Below, piece by piece: positions 33,563-42,400 of a stretch of DNA of 64,000 nt. The position numbers and the translations under genes are program-made. Source of the DNA: Acidobacteriota bacterium (GTDB lineage Bacteria; Acidobacteriota; Thermoanaerobaculia; Multivoradales; JBCCEF01); contig JBCCEF010000005.1 in NCBI GenBank assembly GCA_039030395.1, positions 62,001 to 126,000 on the forward strand. The letters are read 5' to 3'. The notes beneath the pieces were generated by a model that saw only the letters and a list, made by a program, of their open reading frames with translations, did no database searches and had not been told where the DNA came from. How positions within the stretch are numbered: the first letter of the stretch is position 1; the number at the start of each line of letters is the position of its first letter.

Positions 33563-33718
33563 CTAAGGTACCGGGCAGTCGCCGGACAGGATCTCGATCA
33601 GGAAGGCCGAGGCGATCACCAGGGTTACCGCGCCGTAAAGAGCGCGGGCGAGCCAAGTGCGGGCGCGAGAGGAGTCCGCTTCGTGGCCCTCGGAAGCTGC
33701 GCTGGATTTCAGAGCCAT
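33563..33718 (-). CDS. 51-residue single-pass membrane peptide
   Basis: This is a short gene with an excellent AGGAGGG ribosome site 4 nt before the ATG at 33718. Residues 1-20 are polar (KSSAASEGHEADSSRA), residues about 25-45 form one hydrophobic helix (ALYGAVTLVIASAFLIEIL), and the tail is GDCPVP with one Cys. It begins 11 bp after the stop of the large cytochrome-type gene and is probably translated from the same mRNA. It could be a small subunit or anchor; no family is recognised. Confidence 0.65.
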   Translation of the reverse strand: MALKSSAASEGHEADSSRARTWLARALYGAVTLVIASAFLIEILSGDCPVP

Positions 33719-33729
33719 TTTCCCTCCTT

Positions 33730-36700
33730 TTACGGCACCGTCTGCGACCAGGCGGCCGTGTTGCCGGTTTCGAAGCCGTCGGTGAAGATCTCGGCCGCCG
33801 GATGGTCTTCGGGGCGGCGGTCGAGCTGCCGGAGGTAGGCCAGCAGGGCGTCGATCTCCGCCGCCGGCAGGGCGCCGGCGCGGCGGTGAGGCTGGGCGGC
33901 GGCGCGGTCGTCGGCGGCCGAAATCAGTACGTCGTCGAGGCTCAAGTTCGGGAAGCTCGACGCGGCGGCGATCTCAAGGGTATTTCCGGCGCCGGCGCTC
34001 CACTGGATTCCTTCGAGACGTAGGACTTGCCAGTGGGTATGTCGCCAGCTCGGCTCGTTGCCGGTGGGCGGGGCGGGGAGGGCGTAGGGCGTGCCGTTGA
34101 CCGAGATGTCGAGATCGACCAGATTGGCGGAGCTGTAGCGGATCTCCAGGGCTCCTGGACCGCCAGAGCCGCCGTCCACGCCGCTCAAGGTGAGGCGGGC
34201 GCCGGGTTGGTTGAGGGCGATGTAGGCCCTGCCGTGGACCGTGTCGTCGTTGTTCAGGTCCACCCACTGATCGACCCGCTGGGCACCGCCGGAGACGCCG
34301 CCCTCTTCCGCCTGCAGGGTGGTGCCGCCGGCCACCGTGAAGACGTCGCGCAGGGTGGGCGCCGAACCGTCGTGAAAGTAGGGCGCGGTGTTCCACACCC
34401 CGAGCAGAGTGGGCGTATCGATACCCGCCAGCGGGCCGCCAAGGCGGCCACCGGAGGTGGTGCGGAGCGTCCCCACATCGTGCAGCAGGGCCGCCGGTCC
34501 GCGGCTGTCGGTGAAGGTGGGGCCGCCGTGGCAGTTGCCGCACCCTTCGCGCGCGAAGATCGTTCGGCCGGTCGCGGCCTGGGCGGTCAAGGATCCGTCG
34601 CCCTGCCGGAAGGGGCTCTTGGGCAGGGTCTCCCGGCCGAGGGAGGCGACGTAGGCGGCGAGGGCGTCGAGGTCGGCGCTCAGGCCAGCCTTGGGCGCGC
34701 CGAGGGGATCGCGGGTGGCGTCGAAGTCGCCATCCTCCATCAGGCCAGAGCCGCCGAAGGCGCTGCGGATGTCGCCCTCGAAGTCCTGGATCTCGTCGAA
34801 GTTGGCGGTCCAGTGGACGTTCCCCTGCGCCATGCCGCTGCGGCCGCGCAGGGTGGTGGTGTTGCGGAAGCCCTCGCCGCGGCCGTTGAAATCCCACACC
34901 CGGCCGTCGTGACCGCCGTCCAGGTGGCAGGAGGCGCAGGAGAGGTATCCCTCGGCGCTCATCCGCGGGTCCGAGGCGTTGTAGAAGATGCGCTTGCCGG
35001 CCAGCACCGCCGGCGGCAGCATCTCCGCGGTGACCGTCGACACCTCCGTCGAGGCGACGTTCTTGTCTCCGCGGCGGAAAAGGGCGTCCGTTTCTAGCAC
35101 CGTCAGGCTGCGGCCGAGGAAGTTCTTGACGAAGGTGCGGTTCGTCACCGGGTCGACGCACACCCCTTGCGGCGCAGCGCCCGTCGCCAGGCGGGTGACG
35201 AAGCTGCCGAAGCCGGGATTGCCGGTGGCGGCCAGGGCGTCGAGCACCAGTACCTCGTCGTTGCCCTGCAGGGTGGCGAAAAGGTAGTCGCCCAGGGGCG
35301 AGAAGGCGACGGCGGAGGCCGAGTCGCTGTTGTCGATGTCGATCGCGTCGGCGACGGATCCGCCCTCGGCCATGTCCAGCCGGGTCAGCAGGTTGCGAAC
35401 GGTGTTGTCCTGGTCGAGGTCGTCGGCGAAGAACAGACCGCGCTCGGTGTTGGGCTTGTTGGAGGGCACCCAAGCGCTCTCACCGTCCGGCGACAGGGTG
35501 ACCCCCACCAGGTAGTTCGGCACGCCCTTGCCGGAGGCGGTGGTGTCGCGGTTGGCCTCGCCGCCGCGCTTTGCGATTTCCAGGGTGCGGGCGAGGGCGA
35601 AGCCGGCCGCGTCGACCTCCCACACCTCGGCGTGGTCCTTGGGCGATAGGAAGCGGCTGACCAGCACCATATCGCCGTCGCCACTCACCGCCACCGCCCG
35701 CGGCCCCGGACCGAGAGCCAGGCTGCCGGTCTCCTGCCGGCTGGCGCCGTCGAAGCGGCGCAGTTCGCCGCGTCCTTCGAGGGCGACGTAGACCGTCCTA
35801 CCGGCCGGATCGAAGGCCATGCCCGAAGGCGCGCTGCCCCACCCCAGGGGCAACGTGTCGACGACGGCGCCGGTGGTGGGGTGGAGGACCCGCAGGGTGT
35901 CGTCGCCGCGGCAGGTCACCCACAGCTCGCCGGTCGCGGCCCGGGCAATGGAGCGCGGATCGGCGCACGCCGGCACTTCGAGGTCGAGGGTGAGGGCGTC
36001 AGCGTGGACGGCGGAAACGGAGTCGTTGTCCGGGTTCACGGTCCACACCCGCCGGTTGCCCGCGTCGCACAGTAGCGGCGCGCTGGCGGTGGGCGCCGGA
36101 CCGCTCGGGGCGACCGTCACGGTGACGCCGAGGGTGCCCGAGGCGAGGGAGCCGGCGCGGTCGCGCACCTGGGCGGTCACCTGGTAGTGTCCGGCCGCTG
36201 CCCAGGCGTGGCTGGCCGATGGCGTGGTGGACCAAGCGGTCTTCGGCGAGCCGTCACCAAAGTCGAAGCGCACCTCGAGCGTGCCGCCGTCGGGATCGGA
36301 CACGGCGGCGGTCAGCGTCGCGTTTTGCCCCGGCGCCAAGGGGTAGGCCGAGGCGGTGAGGCTGTCCACCGACGGCGGCGCGTTGCCGTTGACCGTCGCG
36401 CCGGTGGAGAAGGTCCAAGAGGTGCCGACCATGCCGTTGCCGGCGGCGTCCTCGATGCCGCCATCCGGCAGCACCACCTCGTAGGTGGTGTTGGGCGAGA
36501 GCGGTGGGTCCGGAGTGAAGGTCAACACGTCGTCGAAGGAGAAGGTCAGCCGGCCGCCAATGGCGCCGCCGCCGACCGGCCGTACGATGAAGGTGCTGCC
36601 GTTGACGAGGGTCGAGGTCTCCAGGGTCTCGTGGATCAGCAGGCTGATCGGTGCTCCCACCGGGTAGCCGGTACGCCCCGCCTGGGGGATGTGGAAACCG

Positions 36701-37872
36701 ACGCTCGGTCCGCGGGTGTCCGGCGCCGCCTGGTGGGCCCAGATCGCCATTCCCTGGTCCGGGCCGATGCCGCCGGTGACCAGCAGATTGCCCAGCGGCA
36801 GGGCGAACTGGCTGGTGTCGATGCCCACCCCGCCATCGTTCGGGCGGGTGGTGTTGGCGCCGTCCAGGAACAGCACCGACTCGAAGGTGCGCAGATCGAC
36901 TTTGTGGGAACCCATGAAGGCGTATTCGTCCTGGAATTGGATGTACATCGAGGCGTCGCCGGGCAGGGCGCGGTCGGTGACGAATCTCATGTCCGTCGGG
37001 TCCGTCAGGTCGGCCACCCGGAAGCCGTTGCCGTTCGAGCGGTAGGGAAACACCGCGTAGAGCTTGCCGTCGCCGCCCCACAGTTCCGGCCAGTATCCGC
37101 CCGGGCCGCCGGTGGTGAGGACGTCGAGGAGCACCGGGTTGGTGGGGTCCGAGATGTCGTAGGTGGCGATGCCGGTGCGGCTTTGGTCCGAGGCGAAGAT
37201 CAGCAGGTCGCCGAGAATGAAGGGGTGTCCCACCACTCCGGTCAGCCCCAGGTGGTCCCAGGTGGCGAGCGTCGAGCCGCGCAGTTCGAGGCGCGCATCG
37301 CCGCCCACATCGCCGTAGCTCCAGTAGGTCGGGCCGGCGAACCACGGCTGGAAGAGAGAGCCGCGTACCCCGGCCCCTTCGAGGCCGGCAAAGGTGGTGC
37401 GGGTGACGGTCCCCGGCGCCGCCTCGGCGCGGAAGCTCCAGGGGGCCTCCGGCGGCCAGTTGGGGCCGATCACCAGGTAGCCGCCGCTCTTGAAGTAGCC
37501 GTGGGCATTGATCGGCATGGGGGAAATCCCCAGGGTGCTGGTGATCACCGGCGCGGTCGGGTCGGACAGGTCCCAGGTGCGTACCTGGAAGTCCGATCCC
37601 GGCTGGCTCGACGGCAATTCCGGCACGGTGAAGAGCACGCCGTTGTGGTAGGCGATGATCGCCGTGCGGCCCTGATCGGGAGCGTTTAAGCCGGAGAGGA
37701 CGGCCCCCGGGGTTTGCGGCACGTTGGGGAAGCCGCCGCTAGCGCCGAGGGGTTGGGGGCCGAGCGGTTCGGGGAGCGCTCTAGGGCCGGGGCCTTCCGA
37801 GAGTTGGGAGGCGGTCGGCACCGCCACCCCGAGGACTGCGAGAACCAGCAGAACCGTCCACCGCTTGCGCAT
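33730..37872 (-). CDS. large secreted beta-propeller / Ig / PKD / diheme cytochrome c protein with GFETGN tail
   Basis: This encodes 1380 residues. The ATG at 37872 is chosen because GGAGGT lies 7 nt upstream and a signal peptide follows. Domains: an LVIVD-like propeller (about 40-410), a bacterial Ig-like (Big_5) domain (about 420-505, LTFTPDPPLSPNTTYEVVLP), a PKD domain (about 510-600), a YVTN-type propeller (about 605-930), then a cytochrome-c-peroxidase-like diheme region with CASCH (about residue 979) and CGNCH (about 1111). The end reads IFTDGFETGNTAAWSQTVP. It is probably an extracellular or surface electron-transfer protein. The related large cytochrome at 39439 and the 51-residue peptide at 33563 are neighbours. 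Confidence 0.85.
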   Translation of the reverse strand: MRKRWTVLLVLAVLGVAVPTASQLSEGPGPRALPEPLGPQPLGASGGFPNVPQTPGAVLSGLNAPDQGRTAIIAYHNGVLFTVPELPSSQPGSDFQVRTWDLSDPTAPVITSTLGISPMPINAHGYFKSGGYLVIGPNWPPEAPWSFRAEAAPGTVTRTTFAGLEGAGVRGSLFQPWFAGPTYWSYGDVGGDARLELRGSTLATWDHLGLTGVVGHPFILGDLLIFASDQSRTGIATYDISDPTNPVLLDVLTTGGPGGYWPELWGGDGKLYAVFPYRSNGNGFRVADLTDPTDMRFVTDRALPGDASMYIQFQDEYAFMGSHKVDLRTFESVLFLDGANTTRPNDGGVGIDTSQFALPLGNLLVTGGIGPDQGMAIWAHQAAPDTRGPSVGFHIPQAGRTGYPVGAPISLLIHETLETSTLVNGSTFIVRPVGGGAIGGRLTFSFDDVLTFTPDPPLSPNTTYEVVLPDGGIEDAAGNGMVGTSWTFSTGATVNGNAPPSVDSLTASAYPLAPGQNATLTAAVSDPDGGTLEVRFDFGDGSPKTAWSTTPSASHAWAAAGHYQVTAQVRDRAGSLASGTLGVTVTVAPSGPAPTASAPLLCDAGNRRVWTVNPDNDSVSAVHADALTLDLEVPACADPRSIARAATGELWVTCRGDDTLRVLHPTTGAVVDTLPLGWGSAPSGMAFDPAGRTVYVALEGRGELRRFDGASRQETGSLALGPGPRAVAVSGDGDMVLVSRFLSPKDHAEVWEVDAAGFALARTLEIAKRGGEANRDTTASGKGVPNYLVGVTLSPDGESAWVPSNKPNTERGLFFADDLDQDNTVRNLLTRLDMAEGGSVADAIDIDNSDSASAVAFSPLGDYLFATLQGNDEVLVLDALAATGNPGFGSFVTRLATGAAPQGVCVDPVTNRTFVKNFLGRSLTVLETDALFRRGDKNVASTEVSTVTAEMLPPAVLAGKRIFYNASDPRMSAEGYLSCASCHLDGGHDGRVWDFNGRGEGFRNTTTLRGRSGMAQGNVHWTANFDEIQDFEGDIRSAFGGSGLMEDGDFDATRDPLGAPKAGLSADLDALAAYVASLGRETLPKSPFRQGDGSLTAQAATGRTIFAREGCGNCHGGPTFTDSRGPAALLHDVGTLRTTSGGRLGGPLAGIDTPTLLGVWNTAPYFHDGSAPTLRDVFTVAGGTTLQAEEGGVSGGAQRVDQWVDLNNDDTVHGRAYIALNQPGARLTLSGVDGGSGGPGALEIRYSSANLVDLDISVNGTPYALPAPPTGNEPSWRHTHWQVLRLEGIQWSAGAGNTLEIAAASSFPNLSLDDVLISAADDRAAAQPHRRAGALPAAEIDALLAYLRQLDRRPEDHPAAEIFTDGFETGNTAAWSQTVP

Positions 37873-38228
37873 GATGACCTCCAAAATACAGAGCCGCGGG
37901 TACCCTGCGGTAGCCTGGATCTATACAAAAGAATTCTGGAGATTCTATCAGTCCGCTGACCTGGGCCGGCCGTTGCGGTGGGAAGGCCGGCGGCTCCGGG
38001 TGGAGCCGCCGACGGATGCCGCGCGGCGGCGGCGCGCGGGATTCCTCGTTCGCCTGCCTTTCTCACCGGCAACTTACTGCGAGGCCGTATGCCACTGAAT
38101 CTGCTGTGTTACCCGCGGAACCTGCTTCTCAGCGTACTGACAGTACGCTATCGGCGCAGAACCCGCGGATGCCTTGCATTTCCAGCGACCTATGGCCTCT
38201 CGCTACGGTCGCCGGTGAGAAATCCAGG
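37873..38228. other. 356-bp gap holding a promoter region and a nested palindrome
   Basis: No gene is visible. 37873-37960 is relatively AT-rich (CTATACAAAAGAATTCTGG) and should contain the promoter of the minus-strand cytochrome gene. 37965-38045 is GC-rich with hairpins (GGCGGCTCC/GGAGCCGCC). 38052-38229 is the palindromic element described separately. Confidence 0.6.
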
Positions 38229-38229
38229 C
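38052..38229 (-). repeat. 178-bp nested palindrome abutting a stop codon
   Basis: The outer arms GCCTGCCTTTCTCACCGGCA (38052-38071) and CGCCGGTGAGAAATCCAGGC (38210-38229) are complementary at 17 of 20 positions. The centre is a perfect hairpin, AGCGTACTG-A-CAGTACGCT (38131-38149). Direct copies of ACCCGCGGA occur at about 38111 and 38161. The right end runs into CTA, the stop codon (38229-38231) of the next minus-strand gene, exactly as in repeats A-C. Confidence 0.75.
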
Positions 38230-39176
38230 TAGGTGCGATTCACCGGCGTGTAGCGCGGTTCGAAGGGCTGGACTTCGATCGGCTCGCGCGGCTCGAAGTC
38301 CGGCACGTGGCGGCACGGAACGTAGGTGTCGATGCAGTGCTGGTGCGCCGGCGAGCAGACCCAGGTGTTGGGGTCGTTGATGGCATCCCAGTCCGAGGGC
38401 ACCGGGTTGCAGTGGCAGGAAGTGTAGGGGCACATGGCCTGGTGATCGGAGAGCGCCGCCGGGGCGATCCCCGCCACGCCGGCCACAAAGTTCGACGCCG
38501 GCGGCATCTCGCGATCCACCCGACCGTCGAGGTCGGTGTCGACCTTGACCGTCGCGGCGGTGCGATCGATCTCACGCTCCGACCACACCGAGAAAGTGCC
38601 CGGTCCGAGGGAAACCTCACGGCTCACAGCGCGCGCCGCGGCCCGGCCATCGACCGGCGTAAAGGAGACCTTGACCTTGAGTTCGAGGGGAGCTTCGTAG
38701 CTGCCGCCGTACTCGTCGTCGCGGAAGATCTTCATTTCGGTGATCGGCTGCTCGCCGTCGAGCGAAACGGCGACGTGGTAGGCACCGCACTCGTTCTCGA
38801 AAACCTGCGGGCTGATCATCGACAAGGCCATCAGCTGGATGCGCGTGGTGGCGACGCCCAGGTCGTTGAACACCGCGTCGTCGAGGCGCTCGACGATGGT
38901 GTCGATGCCGCCGAGTTCACCGGCCGGCTCGGTGTGCAGGGGAGCGCCCTCGAAGGCGATGGCGCCGGTGAAGGCCTCGGAGCCTTCGCAGAAGAAGTTC
39001 GCCGGAATCGGATCGTGGGCGAAGGTGGAGTAGGTGAAGCCACCGGCGGTGGTCTTCCACATGTCGGCGCCGCGGTAGATCACGTCCTCGGCGAAGGCCG
39101 GCACCGCGATCAGCGCCAGAATGGCTACGCACACCCAACACCAGGCTACCTTCAAACCCTTGTACTGCTGTGTCAT
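38229..39176 (-). CDS. secreted protein of unknown function, Cys-rich C-terminus
   Basis: This encodes 315 residues with a strong AAAGGAGAGAG ribosome site. The signal peptide is residues 1-29 (ending AFA). The mature N-terminus YRGADMWKTTAGGFTYSTFA and the beta-rich middle are unassigned. The last roughly 80 residues contain several cysteines, in CPYTSCHCNP, WVCSPAHQHCIDTY and VPCRH, suggesting disulfides or metal binding. It lies between two giant cytochrome-type genes on the same strand, so it may belong to the same export or surface assembly. No family is recognised. Confidence 0.65.
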   Translation of the reverse strand: MTQQYKGLKVAWCWVCVAILALIAVPAFAEDVIYRGADMWKTTAGGFTYSTFAHDPIPANFFCEGSEAFTGAIAFEGAPLHTEPAGELGGIDTIVERLDDAVFNDLGVATTRIQLMALSMISPQVFENECGAYHVAVSLDGEQPITEMKIFRDDEYGGSYEAPLELKVKVSFTPVDGRAAARAVSREVSLGPGTFSVWSEREIDRTAATVKVDTDLDGRVDREMPPASNFVAGVAGIAPAALSDHQAMCPYTSCHCNPVPSDWDAINDPNTWVCSPAHQHCIDTYVPCRHVPDFEPREPIEVQPFEPRYTPVNRT

Positions 39177-39246
39177 GAACTCTCTCCTTTCCAGGACACA
39201 CTAGATTCACTCGGCATCCTCGCGGCGGAGAGAACTTCGAGTCCAA

Positions 39247-39267
39247 CCGAGCCCACGGTGGGCTCGG
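39247..39267. repeat. short perfect hairpin
   Basis: The arms CCGAGCCCA and TGGGCTCGG enclose a CGG loop. It lies between the secreted Cys-rich gene and the large vWD/cytochrome gene, both on the minus strand, about 170 nt past the latter's stop. It has no U-run, so it is a weak terminator or processing hairpin at most. Confidence 0.55.
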
Positions 39268-39389
39268 GATTCTGGAGAAATTTTGCGGCCTCGAAAGAAT
39301 AGCAGATTTTAGATTTGAGTGAAAGGGTGGAGGGCGACAAGGCGAGGGAGACTGGACCGCGGGCGGCCGACAGCCGCCGATCCGGCTCC

Positions 39390-39423
39390 CGCGCTCCCCA
39401 ACCTTCGAGGGCGGGGGAGCGCG
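39390..39423. repeat. 10-bp-stem hairpin downstream of the large vWD/cytochrome gene
   Basis: The arms CGCGCTCCCC (39390-39399) and GGGGAGCGCG (39414-39423) begin about 16 nt after the minus-strand stop at 39439. A second hairpin, GGCGGC-CGACA-GCCGCC, follows at 39362-39378. There is no T-tract; it probably protects or ends the transcript. Confidence 0.55.
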
Positions 39424-39438
39424 TGGAGAGGGTAGCGG

Positions 39439-42400
39439 TCAGGCTTGCGGCACTTCCAGGCGCCGGGTTTCGCTTTCGACGACGGTGCCGTGCTGGTCTT
39501 CGGCGACGACTTTCCAGTAGTAGGTGGGGCTGCCGCCGAGGTCTTCGATCGTCACCGTGTCGGCGGTACCGGCGTTGGTGGCAATCAGGCAAAGGAGGGC
39601 GGCAAGGACCGCTACGATGAGCAGGATCACCAGGGCCCACTTGTGGCTCCGTCGGGTGAAGATCAGCAGCAGGATCCACAGCGCCAGGGCGATGATGGCG
39701 ATCCAGCAGTACCCGGGTCCGAAGCTTGGGGACCGCCAACTCGGGGTACCGGTGGAGCCGATGACGACGCAGCGGTTGAGGTCGTAGAGCTCCTCACCGC
39801 TCCACACGCAGTGGCGGTAGGTGAGAGGTCCGCCGTCGGGAGCTTCCGCGGTGTTCCAGGCGAAGCGCACGTCGGCGGCGGGTACCACGGCGAGATCCGC
39901 CGGTGTGGCGAGCCGTGGCGGCGTCGGTGTCGGCAACAGGGCGAGGCGCTCGGTTTCGAGATAGGTCTCCGCGAAGGAGACTTCGCCGGTCGCCATCACG
40001 TCGGCCACGCAGTTGGCCTGGCGCTGCCCATCGATGAGCCCGGCGCAGTGACCCTGGGCCTGCGCTGCGGGCATCGGCGCGGCCGGTGGGACCTTCGCCG
40101 GACCGCCCGGCTGCGGCGGAGCGATGCAGCTCTGGGGTGACTCCGGCGGCCAGTCGCGGATGGCGTAGCTCTCCGGCCCGAGGCCCGCCGCATAGTCGAA
40201 GAGCGAGGTCGCGCCGGTCACCCGCCAGGACTCCGCGAAGGTCTGGTAGAGGTCGACATAGCGCTGGCTGAGGTCCGCCGGACGGGGTCCGAGCCAGGTG
40301 TCGTTGGCGAGTGCCGGCAGCCACTCGCCCGGGGCGACCGCGCCCATCACCCCGCGCACGGCGCGGGCGTGGCGCACGTCGATGTTCATGTAGTGGATCT
40401 GGTAGCGGGTCCAGAATCCGGGGGTGATCACGACGGTGGTGCCGCCGGGATACTGCACTTGCACCCCGTCGTCGGCCGAGGTGGCGAGGACCCGGCCGCC
40501 TTCGGCCAGGGTGACCGGTCCGGCGTTCAAGTCCACCGGCTGTCCGTCTACCCGCAGGACCAGCCTACCGGTGGATCGGTCCGAGGCCTCAAGGGCGCCG
40601 ACCTGAAATTCGTCGTTCTGGACATCGTCCTCCGAACTGCTCGGAAGGCCCGGCTGATAGGTCACCCGGTGGGTGCCCACCCGCAAGGCTACAGCGGTGT
40701 TGACGCTGACGCAGGAGGACAGCCCCGTGTGGTGATTGGGCGGCAGCGGACCGTTGGTGGAAACTGCCGTCTGGCGCGCCTGGAGTTCCATGTCCTCGTC
40801 GCGCAGCAGGGTGAATTCACCGGCGCTCTGGAAGTCGTAATACACGCCATCGACGGTGCGGATGTGGGGGTCGCCTTCGGTATTCGGCCGGCCGCCGATG
40901 ATCCAACGGCGGAAGGTCTCGATGTCGGTCTTTGAGAGCGGCGGACCATCGCAGGGCATGAGCCCGCCCGGGCAGCGCTCGTCGGCGATGTCGGGATCGG
41001 CGAGGTCGTCCGGATTGGAGACGTTGTAGGGTTCGAAGGGGTTGTAGGGGTGCGCCAGTAGACCGTTGTCGGTGATGCGCTGGTAGAGGAAGCTCTTGGA
41101 AGGGTCGATGCCGGTGCCCACCGGGCAGTTGGGGGTCGACGGTGGACAGGCTGGAGCGCCGATCAGCGATCGCGCCTCCCGCATCGACCGCCACAGCCGA
41201 CGCTCGCCGGCCGCCGGCTCCTCGTTCTCGGACAGATCGAGGGTCACGCTGTAGGTCTGTGGCGGCGGATAGCCGAGGCCGCCGTGGCACTCGATGCAGC
41301 CCTTGTTGAAGATCCGCTGGATGTCCGTGTAGGTCGGCACATCGTTTTCGGTGCCGGGCAGGCGAGCCAGTTCGGTGTTGGCCAGGTTGCAGGCGTTGAC
41401 CGAGGCTCCCAGACTGCCGCGCAGTGCGGTGATCAAGGCGGCCGGGTAAATCGAGAAAAGGTCCGCGAAGGTGTAGGTCCGCGACCGACCTCGCACGCCC
41501 ATCGACCACTTGTCGACGGACACCCCCAGGGGCTCGAGAAAGTAGCGGAAGAGGGCGACCTGCGCGGTGTGGTCCCCCAGGCTGCCGGGCGTCGAATCGT
41601 CCTCGCGGTCCGCGTAGGCGCCTTCCGGCGCGGTGATGCCGTTGCTCATCACCGTTTCGTCGCGATGGCCCGGGGCCATTTGGCGGCGGAACACTTCCTG
41701 GCGCAGCCGGCGCATCGAAGTGTCCGTGCCGCCGGTGCCCCCGGTGACGCCGGCGGTTCCGGCCCCGTATTCCTGGATCAAACCGTCGATGATCAAGGTC
41801 GGCGGAGAGAAGGGAGTGGGGTCGAGTGCGTAGAGGTCGCCATCGCGGTCGAGGGTAGCCTTTTGGATGTCCGCCTTGCGCCGGGTCAAGCTCTGCGCCC
41901 GCCGGCGGGTGTCGTCGAAGACCTGATCGAAGGACATGCCATTGCGGGCGTTGAAGAAGGCCGCCACGGCGGTCGGCAGTGCCGGCGTGATGGTCTGGGT
42001 GTTGCCGATCGCCGTGCCGCCGGCCACCGTGAAGCAATTGTTCTCGGCGATGGCGAGGGCGATCGGTCGGACATCGAGCCTCATGTTTCCGGTGACCACC
42101 GGATGATTGAGCAGTTCATCGGCGATGCGCTGGGGATTCGGCCCCTGGGTGAGCCGGTCGAAGAGTTCGACGCCGCGGCCTTCGTCGCTTTGGGGCTGCG
42201 TCGAATGATGCAGTGTCACGAACGAACGGGTGCGCTTCACCTCCGTACCGCTGCTGCCGGCCCGGCGGTTGAACTCATAGGAAACCGTGGGCCCGGAGCC
42301 GATGGGCTGGGGCTCCTGCCCGACGGCGGTGCCGGTCGGGTCAAAGCCGAAGACGATGTGGCCGTCGTTCGCGCCGCCTTCGAAGACGTTTCGTCGGATG

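Noticed and set aside
39390-39423. Intrinsic terminator after the giant cytochrome gene
   Set aside because: The stem is strong but no T-run follows on either strand, so I list it only as a hairpin.
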